The notes beneath the pieces were generated by a model. That model ran no database searches. It worked only from the letters and a program-made list of their open reading frames with translations, and was not told where the DNA came from. The translations under genes were made by a program, and so were the position numbers. A stretch of DNA of 64,000 nucleotides, taken from Bacteroidota bacterium (lineage in GTDB: Bacteria > Bacteroidota > Bacteroidia > Chitinophagales > Saprospiraceae). The stretch spans positions 41,837 to 105,836 of the forward strand of contig JANSWP010000013.1 of the NCBI GenBank assembly GCA_024743405.1. The letters are read 5' to 3'. Below are positions 37,912-46,051 of the stretch, one piece after another (the stretch's first letter is position 1; every line of letters begins with the position of its first letter).

Positions 37912-40887
37912 ATGAAACAGAAATTTGACATTTATCCTAAATGGATGTTTGTGCTAACATTCTTGTTATTGGGAAACGTAGTCTTCGGACAACGGACTCT
38001 TTCAGGAATTATTACTGATGCTGAAACAAGCGAACCATTAATTGGGGCGAGTATTTTAGTACAAGGCTCTGCATCTGGAACTGTTACTGATATTGATGGT
38101 TCTTTTTCTCTTTCCATTCCTGATGGTTTTACTGAATTAACCGTTTCCTACACAGGGTATGATACATATACCCTTAACTTAGCTGAAAACCCTTCTAACA
38201 CGATAAATATTCAAATGTCTGCTGGAGCAACGCTTGAGGAGGTTGTAATTATTGGTTATGGCACCGTCAAGAGAGAAGACCTTACGGGTTCTGTTCAAAC
38301 TGTAGATTCAAAAGTATTTAATAAAGGGGCGATAACTGGGCCTCAAGAACTATTAGCAGGGAAAGTAGCTGGGGTATCAATTACGCCTGGAGATGGTTCT
38401 CCTGGAGGAGGAGCTGCGATTCGAATTCGTGGAGGGTCTTCCCTTTCTGCCTCAAATAACCCTTTAGTAGTCGTTGATGGCGTTCCAATTGATAATGGAG
38501 GCGTATCTGGATCGCGTAATTTTTTGAATTTCATTAACCCAAATGATATTGAAACATTTACGGTTTTAAAGGATGCTTCTGCAACCGCTATTTATGGTTC
38601 AAGAGCATCAAATGGTGTTATTTTAATTACGACAAAAAAAGGAAAATTAGATAAAAAGATTAGGGTGGATTATACGGGCAATCTCTCTTTTAGTAAGCGG
38701 GTTGAACCTTTTGATGTTCTGAGCGCGGATGAATTTAGAGCAACGGTTATTGAACAATTTGGAGATGCTCACCCTGCAGTCGGTCTATTAGGAGATGCAG
38801 ACACGGACTGGCAAAATGAAGTTTTTGAAACCGCAGTTGGAACCGATCATAACTTAAGTTTATCTGGAGGAATAGCTGAATTTTTGCCTTATCGGGTGTC
38901 TGCAGGATATACAGATAGGAAAGGGATTTTAAAGACAGATAAATTTGAAAGAACTACAGCTTCGATTAATCTATCTCCAAAATTTTTAGATAATACCTTA
39001 CAAGTTAATGCTAGTGTGAAAGGGATGCAATCAAAAAATCGATTCGCTGATAGAAGTGCTATATGGACAGCTAATTCTTTTGATCCAACACAGTCAATTC
39101 GGGACGAAAGTAGCCCCTATGGAGGATTTTTTACTTGGACAAATATTGAAGGGTTTCCAAACGGTCTGGCTCCAAAGAATCCAGTCAGCTTTTTAGAAAT
39201 GAAGGAAGATTTATCAGAGGTAAATAGAGTAATCTCTAATGCTTCAATAGACTACCGGTTTTGGTTTTTAGACGATTTAAGAGCGAATTTGAACTTGGCC
39301 TATGACTATTCTGAAGGGGAAGGAACTATTGTCATTCCTGATAATGCCCCTTTTTCCTTTAATCAGGATCCGAATATTACAGGTGGAGCCAATAATCGTT
39401 ATCATCAAACCAAGAAAAATAAATTGCTTGAATTTTATTTAAACTATACGAAAGAATTAGATAATTCTAATCTGGAAGTAATGGGGGGATATTCATGGCA
39501 AGAGTTCTATGAAGAAAATGGATACGCAAATAATAATTTTGCAATGGATTTAGACCCAGAACAAGAAGTATTGGGAGATACAATTCCCTTAGATGATCAT
39601 TTAGTCTCTTTATTTGGAAGGGTTAACTATACAATTGATAATAAGTACTTAATTACGGCAACACTTCGTCAGGATGCTTCTTCTCGTTTTAGTGAAGATA
39701 CGCGTTTTGGGTTATTTCCGGCTATTGCATTGGGTTGGAAAGTGTTTGATGATAAAGTGGGTATTTTAAACTCATTAAAGGTGCGAGCTGGATGGGGAAT
39801 AACTGGACAGCAAGATATTGGAGGCAATCGTCATCCTTATCTTCCATTATATAAAATCGGTTTAGATAATGCTCAATATCAATTTGGAGATGAGTTTGTC
39901 ACTACGTTGAGACCAGGTGGTTATGACACTAGAATTAAATGGGAAGAGACCACGACTTATAATGTTGGAGTTGATTTCGGTTTATGGAATGATCGGTTGT
40001 CGGGGACACTTGAGTATTACATACGAGAGTCTAGAGATTTATTGAACTTTGTCCCGGTTGCAGCAGGCACCAATTTGACTAATTTTTTGACAACAAATAT
40101 TGGGAATTTGACCAATCAAGGGATAGAATTGACCCTAAATACAGTTCCGATTCAGAATGATAAATTAAGGTGGGATTTAGGTTTTAACGTAGCTCGAAAT
40201 AAAAATGAAATCACTAAATTAATTGCTAGTGATGACCTTAATTACCAGGGTGTTTTTGTGGGTGGAATAGCCGGAGGAGTTGGGAATACCGTTCAGATTC
40301 ATAGTGTTGGATTTCCAGCAAGTTCTTTCTTTGTCTTTGAGCAAGTTTATGATGGAACAGGCACTCCAATTGAAGGTTTGTACGTTGATAGAAATGGGGA
40401 CGGAACCGTCACTCCTGATGATCGGTATAGATTCGAAAAACCCGCAGCAGATTATGTGTTTGGATTTAACTCAAATTTGAGCTTCGGCAAATTTAATTTC
40501 TCTTTTGCTGGACGTGCGAACGTTGGAAATTATATTTATTATAATATCCAATCAGATCAAGCCATTTACAGTCGTATTTATCACCCGACTAATTATCTTA
40601 ATAATGTACATTCAGACGTTTCCCAAATTGGATTTGAAAACCCTGAATATTTAAGTGATTATTTCATTCAAGATGCTTCGTTCTTGAAAATTGATCATAT
40701 TACATTAAGCTATAATTTCAATAATATTTTTGGAAAAGAAAATTCAATTGGACTTTCGGCAATTGTGCAAAATCCTATTGTGATCACTAATTACACTGGG
40801 GTTGATCCAGAAGTATTTGGAGGAATTGATGGGAATTCTTATCCCAGAGTTCGAAACTTTGTTTTAGGCATAAATGCCAATTTTTAA
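37912..40887 (+). CDS. SusC/RagA-family TonB-dependent outer-membrane transporter
   Basis: A 991-aa outer-membrane importer. The ATG at 37912 gives a signal peptide (ends NVVFGQ); a TTG frame extension to 37846 is rejected. Parts in order: carboxypeptidase-regulatory-like domain (GTVTDIDGSFSL), the SusC TonB-box region (VVIGYGTVKREDLTGS), the plug with GKVAGVSI and the RIRGGSSLS...NPLVVVDGVPI signature, then the 22-strand barrel to the final strand VLGINANF. It works with the SusD 75 bases downstream in a lidded uptake complex powered by TonB. Given the galactanase next door, the cargo is probably beta-1,4-galacto-oligosaccharides. Confidence 0.95.
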   Translation: MKQKFDIYPKWMFVLTFLLLGNVVFGQRTLSGIITDAETSEPLIGASILVQGSASGTVTDIDGSFSLSIPDGFTELTVSYTGYDTYTLNLAENPSNTINIQMSAGATLEEVVIIGYGTVKREDLTGSVQTVDSKVFNKGAITGPQELLAGKVAGVSITPGDGSPGGGAAIRIRGGSSLSASNNPLVVVDGVPIDNGGVSGSRNFLNFINPNDIETFTVLKDASATAIYGSRASNGVILITTKKGKLDKKIRVDYTGNLSFSKRVEPFDVLSADEFRATVIEQFGDAHPAVGLLGDADTDWQNEVFETAVGTDHNLSLSGGIAEFLPYRVSAGYTDRKGILKTDKFERTTASINLSPKFLDNTLQVNASVKGMQSKNRFADRSAIWTANSFDPTQSIRDESSPYGGFFTWTNIEGFPNGLAPKNPVSFLEMKEDLSEVNRVISNASIDYRFWFLDDLRANLNLAYDYSEGEGTIVIPDNAPFSFNQDPNITGGANNRYHQTKKNKLLEFYLNYTKELDNSNLEVMGGYSWQEFYEENGYANNNFAMDLDPEQEVLGDTIPLDDHLVSLFGRVNYTIDNKYLITATLRQDASSRFSEDTRFGLFPAIALGWKVFDDKVGILNSLKVRAGWGITGQQDIGGNRHPYLPLYKIGLDNAQYQFGDEFVTTLRPGGYDTRIKWEETTTYNVGVDFGLWNDRLSGTLEYYIRESRDLLNFVPVAAGTNLTNFLTTNIGNLTNQGIELTLNTVPIQNDKLRWDLGFNVARNKNEITKLIASDDLNYQGVFVGGIAGGVGNTVQIHSVGFPASSFFVFEQVYDGTGTPIEGLYVDRNGDGTVTPDDRYRFEKPAADYVFGFNSNLSFGKFNFSFAGRANVGNYIYYNIQSDQAIYSRIYHPTNYLNNVHSDVSQIGFENPEYLSDYFIQDASFLKIDHITLSYNFNNIFGKENSIGLSAIVQNPIVITNYTGVDPEVFGGIDGNSYPRVRNFVLGINANF

Positions 40888-40962
40888 AGGGTTGAATAAC
40901 AGCGAAACATTTCTAAATAAGGAAATTTGGAAGTGTGTTTCGCCATCAATAGATATGATAAA

Positions 40963-43155
40963 ATGAATTATAAAACTTTATTTCTAACACTTTTTGGTAT
41001 TTCACTTTTTGGCACTTCTTGTTTTAAAGATCTAGATTCAGTGCCATTAGATGATTCTGTGATCACAGCGGATATTGCTTATGAAGACCCAGGAGCATAC
41101 AAAGCTGTATTGGCAAAACTGTATGCAGGATTATCCGTTTCTGGTCAGTCTGGTCCTTCAGGAGATGCTGATATTTCTGGGATTGATGAAGGGTTTGGAC
41201 AATATTTAAGGGGGCTTTGGTATCATCAAGAATTGTCAACAGATGAAGCAGTAATTGGCTGGAATGACCAAACAATCAAAGACTTTCATGAGCAAGATTG
41301 GGATGCCAATGATGTATTTATCGGCGCATTTTACTCTCGGATATTTTATCAGATTTCTTTAGCAAATGAATTTTTGAGAGAGTCTTCTGAAGAAAAGTTG
41401 AATTCAAGAGGCGTTGATGACAATCTAAAGGCAGAAATCCGAACTTTTCGAGCAGAGGCTAGATTCTTAAGAGCCTTAAGTTATTTCCATGCTTTAGATC
41501 ACTTCCGAAATGTTCCATTTGTTACTGAACAAGACGCGGTTGGGTTTTTCTTCCCTGAGCAAACTAATGGACCAGAGTTATATACTTTCATTGAATCAGA
41601 GTTGAAGGATATCGAAAATCAATTAGTCGATGCTAGAAATCATGAATATGGACGTGCTGACCAAGGAGCTGCATGGATGCTTTTATCAAAACTATACTTG
41701 AACGCTGAAGTCCATGCCGGAAAGCCTGCTTACTCGGAATGTATAGAGAATTGTAATAAAATATTAAATGCAGGATATGAATTGGAACCAGAATATGAGC
41801 ATTTATTCCTGGCAGACAATCATCTTTCCAATGAGGTTATTTTCCCTGTTACTTATGACGGGATTCACACTAGAACTTGGGGCGGGACTACTTTCATTAT
41901 TCATGCAACAGTTGGTGGAAATATGAATCCATCAGACTATGGAATTGATGATGGATGGGGCGGCACACGCGTAACTAGTGCCTTAGTCAATAAATACCCT
42001 GCAGTGGCAAGTGACGATGGTGGAGGTTTTATTGTCTCAAAAGTTACAGGAGAAGAGTATCCTGAATTTTATGTACCAGGTAATTTTGTAGGGTGGAACC
42101 CTAACGATGCGCCAGCGTTGACTTCGCCATTGGATGATGGTGTTTACGAAGGATACTTATATTTTGAGGCAGGTGATCAGTTTAAGTTTACTCCTGAAAA
42201 AAGCTTTACGGGTAATCTAGGAGATGATGGAGGGGATGGAACCCTCGAACCCAATGGAGATAATATTGTCGTCTCAGATGATGGATTCTATAAAATTGTC
42301 TTAGACATTAATGCCAATACCTATACAATGGAACTTACAAGCTGGGGTTTGATTGGTTCAGCTACTGCAGGAGGTTGGGATTCAGATACGGATATGACGT
42401 ATGATGCAGTAGAGGGTGCTTGGGTTTTAGAAGTATTTTTGAATGATGGTGAAATAAAATTCAGAGCAAATGACGATTGGGCAATCAACTATGGGGATGA
42501 TGGTGCAGATGCAATTTTGGAACAGGAAGGAGAAAATATTGTTATTGCAAGCAAAGGAAATTACAGAATCAAATTATTTTTAGATAACCCCGATTACTCT
42601 TATTCAATTGAAATTACCAGTGGTGATTCTAGAGCCATGTTTTTTACAGATGGTCAAAACTTGGAAATTGTTGATATTTCTCAATTTACTGAAGGTTATT
42701 CGGTGAATAAATTCAAGAACTTAAATCGAGATGGTTCAACTGGCTCAAATTTAACACATCCTGATACAGATTTTCCAATGTTCAGACTCGCAGATGTGCA
42801 TTTAATGTATGCCGAGGCAGTTCTAAGAGGAGGTTCGGGGGGTGATCTTTCAACTGCATTAAGCTTAGTCAATGGATTGAGAGAAAGAGCCTATGGAGAT
42901 TCTTCTGGTCAAATTGATGCTAATGAATTAACCTTAGATTTTATTTTGGATGAACGAGCAAGAGAACTTTTCTGGGAATGTCATAGACGTACGGATTTGA
43001 TTCGCTTTGGTCAGTTCTCTAATGGTACTTACACTTGGCCTTGGAAAGGTGGAGTTGCTGAGGGAACGACTGTTTCACCAAACTTTGATTTGTATCCAAT
43101 TCCTTCCGCTGATCTTGGTGCAAATATCAATTTACAACAAAACCAAGGTTACTAA
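40963..43155 (+). CDS. SusD/RagB-family lipoprotein with two inserted SusE/F-like domains
   Basis: A 730-aa outer-membrane lipoprotein (lipobox GTSC) that binds glycan and caps the SusC channel. The ATG at 40963 is preferred to the TTG at 40927. The N-terminal SusD helical part runs to ALVNKYP (about residue 343) and normal SusD sequence resumes at DSRAMFFTDGQ (about 554), continuing through RLADVHLMYAEA and DERARELFWECHRRTDLIRFG to the LYPIP end. Between lie about 205 residues of two SusE/SusF-like beta domains, recognisable by YVPGNFVGW, IGSATAGGWDSDTDMT, and KFRANDDWAINYGDDGAD. The same motifs occur in the following gene and at 46052-47818. Most SusD proteins are about 500-550 aa, so this is a domain-insertion chimera that may combine capping with extra glycan binding. 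Confidence 0.93.
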   Translation: MNYKTLFLTLFGISLFGTSCFKDLDSVPLDDSVITADIAYEDPGAYKAVLAKLYAGLSVSGQSGPSGDADISGIDEGFGQYLRGLWYHQELSTDEAVIGWNDQTIKDFHEQDWDANDVFIGAFYSRIFYQISLANEFLRESSEEKLNSRGVDDNLKAEIRTFRAEARFLRALSYFHALDHFRNVPFVTEQDAVGFFFPEQTNGPELYTFIESELKDIENQLVDARNHEYGRADQGAAWMLLSKLYLNAEVHAGKPAYSECIENCNKILNAGYELEPEYEHLFLADNHLSNEVIFPVTYDGIHTRTWGGTTFIIHATVGGNMNPSDYGIDDGWGGTRVTSALVNKYPAVASDDGGGFIVSKVTGEEYPEFYVPGNFVGWNPNDAPALTSPLDDGVYEGYLYFEAGDQFKFTPEKSFTGNLGDDGGDGTLEPNGDNIVVSDDGFYKIVLDINANTYTMELTSWGLIGSATAGGWDSDTDMTYDAVEGAWVLEVFLNDGEIKFRANDDWAINYGDDGADAILEQEGENIVIASKGNYRIKLFLDNPDYSYSIEITSGDSRAMFFTDGQNLEIVDISQFTEGYSVNKFKNLNRDGSTGSNLTHPDTDFPMFRLADVHLMYAEAVLRGGSGGDLSTALSLVNGLRERAYGDSSGQIDANELTLDFILDERARELFWECHRRTDLIRFGQFSNGTYTWPWKGGVAEGTTVSPNFDLYPIPSADLGANINLQQNQGY

Positions 43156-43170
43156 AATAATTATTAGTTA

Positions 43171-43211
43171 TTGGGGATTTATGATTAATTGGTACGATCA
43201 CAAATCCCCAA
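43171..43211 (+). promoter_or_regulatory. Stem-loop between susD and susE-like genes
   Basis: TTGGGGATTT (43171-43180) pairs perfectly with AAATCCCCAA (43202-43211) across a 21-nt loop, in the 71-base gap of the operon. There is no T run, so it is more likely an mRNA-stabilising or expression-balancing hairpin than a terminator. Confidence 0.45.
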
Positions 43212-43226
43212 TCACAAACTTTTTGT

Positions 43227-44270
43227 ATGATGATCAAGAAATATATTTTCACTTTTCTTTTAGCTGTAGTTATATTTTGGGGTTGCGAGAAACAGACTGT
43301 TGATACTGTCATTCAATTGGGGGCTTCCCCAACATTTACAAGTCCATCAAGTGGGGCAGAATTTCTTTTAGAAGAGGCGAATGCTAGTAATGTATTGGCT
43401 GATTTTGAATGGACGGCTGCAGATTTTGGCTATCAAGCTGGTATTACTTACCGATTGGAATTTGATGTTGCAGGTAATAGTTTTGCCGAACCCATTACTC
43501 TGGGAGTAGTAAATGACCTCTCTGTTACGGATGTCACTCAAGGAAAAATCAATAATATTCTTCTTGCCAAAGGATTGCCTTTTGGTTTCGCAAATGAGCT
43601 CGAAGTTAGAGTTTGTGCTTCTGTCAGTGATTTAGTGGATCAATTATGCTCAAATCCTTTGCCTATCAAAGTCAGTCCATATCAGGCCGAAGTTGTTTAT
43701 CCATTCTTGACCCTTCCTGGCGATTACCAAGGTTGGGATCCTGAGGATGAAAATTATAAGGTTTTCTCAAGGAAAAGTGATGAAATATATGAAGGGTATA
43801 TCTACTTTGAAGTAGAAGAGGCCGTCTACAAATTTGCTAAAGACCTTGGCTGGGATATGAACTGGGGAGATATCGAACCTGATGGCGTTTTGGATGCCGG
43901 TGGTATTGATAATAATATTGCTATCGAAGGAGGACCCGGAATGTTCCTTATTCATTGTAATTTGAATGATTTGACGCACTTCAATCAAAAAACTGATTGG
44001 GGGGTATTAGGAGATGCAACTTCAGGTGGCTGGGATACAGATACGGATTTGACTTGGGACGGTGAAAAACTGACTGCCACGCTAGATCTGAGTGTCGGAA
44101 ATATCAAATTCCGAGCGAATGATGCGTGGGATATTAACTTCGGAGATGATTTCACTAATGGAACGCTCGAAGCGGAGGGAGCAGATATTCCAGTTACAGA
44201 AGCTGGAAATTATACTATTAATTTATTTTTAAATGTCTCTGATTATTATTATGAATTGACTAAAAACTAA
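43227..44270 (+). CDS. SusE-like glycan-binding lipoprotein
   Basis: A 347-aa outer-membrane lipoprotein (lipobox IFWGC). Residues about 35-150 fit the N-terminal SusE domain, an immunoglobulin-like spacer, with FTSPSSGAEF and DFEWTAADFGYQAG. Two SusE/F-type binding domains follow: the first (about 155-250) contains LPGDYQGWDPE, and the second (about 250-347) contains GVLGDATSGGWDTDTDLTWD and IKFRANDAWDINFGDD, closely like the domains inserted in the preceding SusD. Role: surface capture of the polysaccharide. A second ATG one codon later is equally possible as start. A hairpin and a dispersed element follow before the galactanase gene. Confidence 0.88.
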   Translation: MMIKKYIFTFLLAVVIFWGCEKQTVDTVIQLGASPTFTSPSSGAEFLLEEANASNVLADFEWTAADFGYQAGITYRLEFDVAGNSFAEPITLGVVNDLSVTDVTQGKINNILLAKGLPFGFANELEVRVCASVSDLVDQLCSNPLPIKVSPYQAEVVYPFLTLPGDYQGWDPEDENYKVFSRKSDEIYEGYIYFEVEEAVYKFAKDLGWDMNWGDIEPDGVLDAGGIDNNIAIEGGPGMFLIHCNLNDLTHFNQKTDWGVLGDATSGGWDTDTDLTWDGEKLTATLDLSVGNIKFRANDAWDINFGDDFTNGTLEAEGADIPVTEAGNYTINLFLNVSDYYYELTKN

Positions 44271-44281
44271 AGGTTAACTTG

Positions 44282-44331
44282 GATGTGAAAGATTTTAGGT
44301 TCTAATTAATTAATCTAAAATCTTTCACATC
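44282..44331 (+). terminator. 17-bp perfect hairpin after the susE-like gene
   Basis: GATGTGAAAGATTTTAG (44282-44298) pairs perfectly with CTAAAATCTTTCACATC (44315-44331). There is only a weak T run after it, so it may reduce rather than end transcription into the galactanase gene, or protect the susCDE message. Confidence 0.6.
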
Positions 44332-44337
44332 AAATTT

Positions 44338-44486
44338 TAGGAAATTATTTTTTCTTTAGACGACGCAAAAAACACAGACATACCCAAAGGTATGGCGAGT
44401 ATTTTTAACGATGCATAAAGGAAAAATAGCAAGTAAAATGGGTAGGTTAAATTTTTCCTCCTCCCTTAACTATTTTCTTAGGGCAT
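44338..44486 (+). repeat. Dispersed structured element, copy 2
   Basis: Core TGGCGAGTATTTTTAAC at 44393-44409, identical to copy 1. Helix A is 44347-44358 with 44416-44427 (12 bp, one G-U); it differs from copy 1 by a compensatory C-G to T-A change. Helix B is ACATACCCA at 44378-44386 with TGGGTAGGT at 44439-44447. A nested hairpin TACC-CAAA-GGTA competes with helix B. The outer stem is weaker than in copies 1 and 3. The element ends 13 bases before the galactanase ATG, in what should be its 5' leader. Confidence 0.7.
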
Positions 44487-44499
44487 TGAAATACATTTG

Positions 44500-45900
44500 A
44501 TGAAGAAATTAAACATATTTTGCTTTATTTCCCCTATGCTATTATTGGTCTTAGGGCAAGTTGCTTGTGGAAAAAAGGTTGGTACTAATATTCCTTTTAC
44601 TGCCCAATTTAGTTTTTCAAATAATGAATGTACCGCCCCTTGTAAAATAATATTTACAAATGAATCGACTGGAGCAAGTACTTATTTCTGGGATTTTGGT
44701 AACGGAAATAAAAGTACCCTTGAAGAACCGGGAGAGGTAGAATTTGTAAATCCAGGTCAATACCAAGTTTCATTGGAAGTCAGAAATGAAAACTGGGAAA
44801 AGCAAACAATAACAAAGCAAATCACAATTGCTGGAAATTCTTTGGATCAGGATTTTATTACCGGTATGGATTTATCATATCAGCCTTTGATGGACGAAAG
44901 TTCTATTGTATTTAAGGATGAAAGTGAAAATCCTATTAATAACTTCTACCAATATGTAGCCGATAATGGAGTTAACCTGGTAAGGGTAAGACTATTTCAT
45001 TCACCAGATCCTAATACTAAAGTTGTCTCTAAAGGAAGCCTGAATCATGTCTTGGATATTTGTCAAAAAGTAAAAGAAACAGGAAATAAAATACTGTTGG
45101 ATTTTCATTATTCCGACACATGGGCAGACCCAGGTAAGCAATTTGTTCCAAGTGCATGGGATGGACTACCGATTGGTCAAGTAAAGGATAGTGTTTATGC
45201 TTACACTAAGTTCGTTTTAGAACGAATGTATGCTCAAAACACTTTGCCAGAAATGATTCAAATTGGTAATGAAATTAATTCTGGAATGTTATGGGATTAC
45301 GGAAAAGTATGGGGTGATTTTGATGATAATTGGGAAAATCTAGCTGCATTAATTAATGCAGCTAAGCAAGCCATTGAAGAAATTGAAAGTGAGTCTGGAA
45401 AAGACATTCAGACGATGATACACAGAGCAGGCATCAATGATGCTCATTGGTTTTTTGACAAATTATTTGAAGCGGAAGTAGATTTCGATATTATTGGATT
45501 GAGTTATTATTCTTGGTGGCATGGAAAAGATATAACGGAGATTGAAAATGCGCTTCAAAATCTGGCAACTAAGTACAACAAACCGATCGTGATTGCAGAA
45601 ACAATGTATCCTTTTACCCTTGAATGGAATGATCTAACAAATAATGTTTTCGGTGATGCCTCCAACTTAATAGATGGATTTGATGCCTCTCCTGAAGGAC
45701 AAAAAGCCTTTTACGAAAAATTAATACTAATCCTGAAAAACTTACCAAATGATTTAGGTAGAGGCTTCATTTATTGGGCACCTGATTATGTAGCTTTCAA
45801 TGGAAATCAATCGCCTGATGGTTCAGCCTTTGAAAACTTGTGCACCTTCGATTTTGATAATATAGCCTTACCTGTAATGGCAGTTTTTAGAGATAATTAA
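44500..45900 (+). CDS. GH53 endo-beta-1,4-galactanase lipoprotein with N-terminal PKD domain
   Basis: A 466-aa lipoprotein (lipobox QVAC; ATG at 44500). A PKD-type domain (about 30-110) with TYFWDFGNGNKST precedes a glycoside hydrolase family 53 barrel (about 120-466). GH53 landmarks: GMDLSYQ, GVNLVRVRLFHSPDP, LLDFHYSDTWADPGKQ, acid/base Glu of QIGNEIN (about residue 258), HRAG, DIIGLSYYSWWHG and the nucleophile Glu of IVIAETMYPF (about 367). It should cut internal beta-1,4-galactosyl bonds of type I (arabino)galactan at the cell surface, feeding SusCD. It is the only glycoside hydrolase in the window. Its leader contains a dispersed structured element. Confidence 0.93.
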   Translation: MKKLNIFCFISPMLLLVLGQVACGKKVGTNIPFTAQFSFSNNECTAPCKIIFTNESTGASTYFWDFGNGNKSTLEEPGEVEFVNPGQYQVSLEVRNENWEKQTITKQITIAGNSLDQDFITGMDLSYQPLMDESSIVFKDESENPINNFYQYVADNGVNLVRVRLFHSPDPNTKVVSKGSLNHVLDICQKVKETGNKILLDFHYSDTWADPGKQFVPSAWDGLPIGQVKDSVYAYTKFVLERMYAQNTLPEMIQIGNEINSGMLWDYGKVWGDFDDNWENLAALINAAKQAIEEIESESGKDIQTMIHRAGINDAHWFFDKLFEAEVDFDIIGLSYYSWWHGKDITEIENALQNLATKYNKPIVIAETMYPFTLEWNDLTNNVFGDASNLIDGFDASPEGQKAFYEKLILILKNLPNDLGRGFIYWAPDYVAFNGNQSPDGSAFENLCTFDFDNIALPVMAVFRDN

Positions 45901-46051
45901 AATTATATTCCATTATATGGGTGCTGTTTGAATGTAATTGTAATTATCGACACTTGAATCTATTTTAATTGAATTATTGATTGATAATTAAATGGTTATC
46001 AGTGATTTAATTGTTGATTGAAATTCATTACTTTAACCAAATATTTCTATT

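Noticed and set aside
43007..43303. Plus-strand 98-codon frame across the end of susD
   Set aside because: Out of frame with both susD and the susE-like gene, which have clear family matches; a shadow frame.
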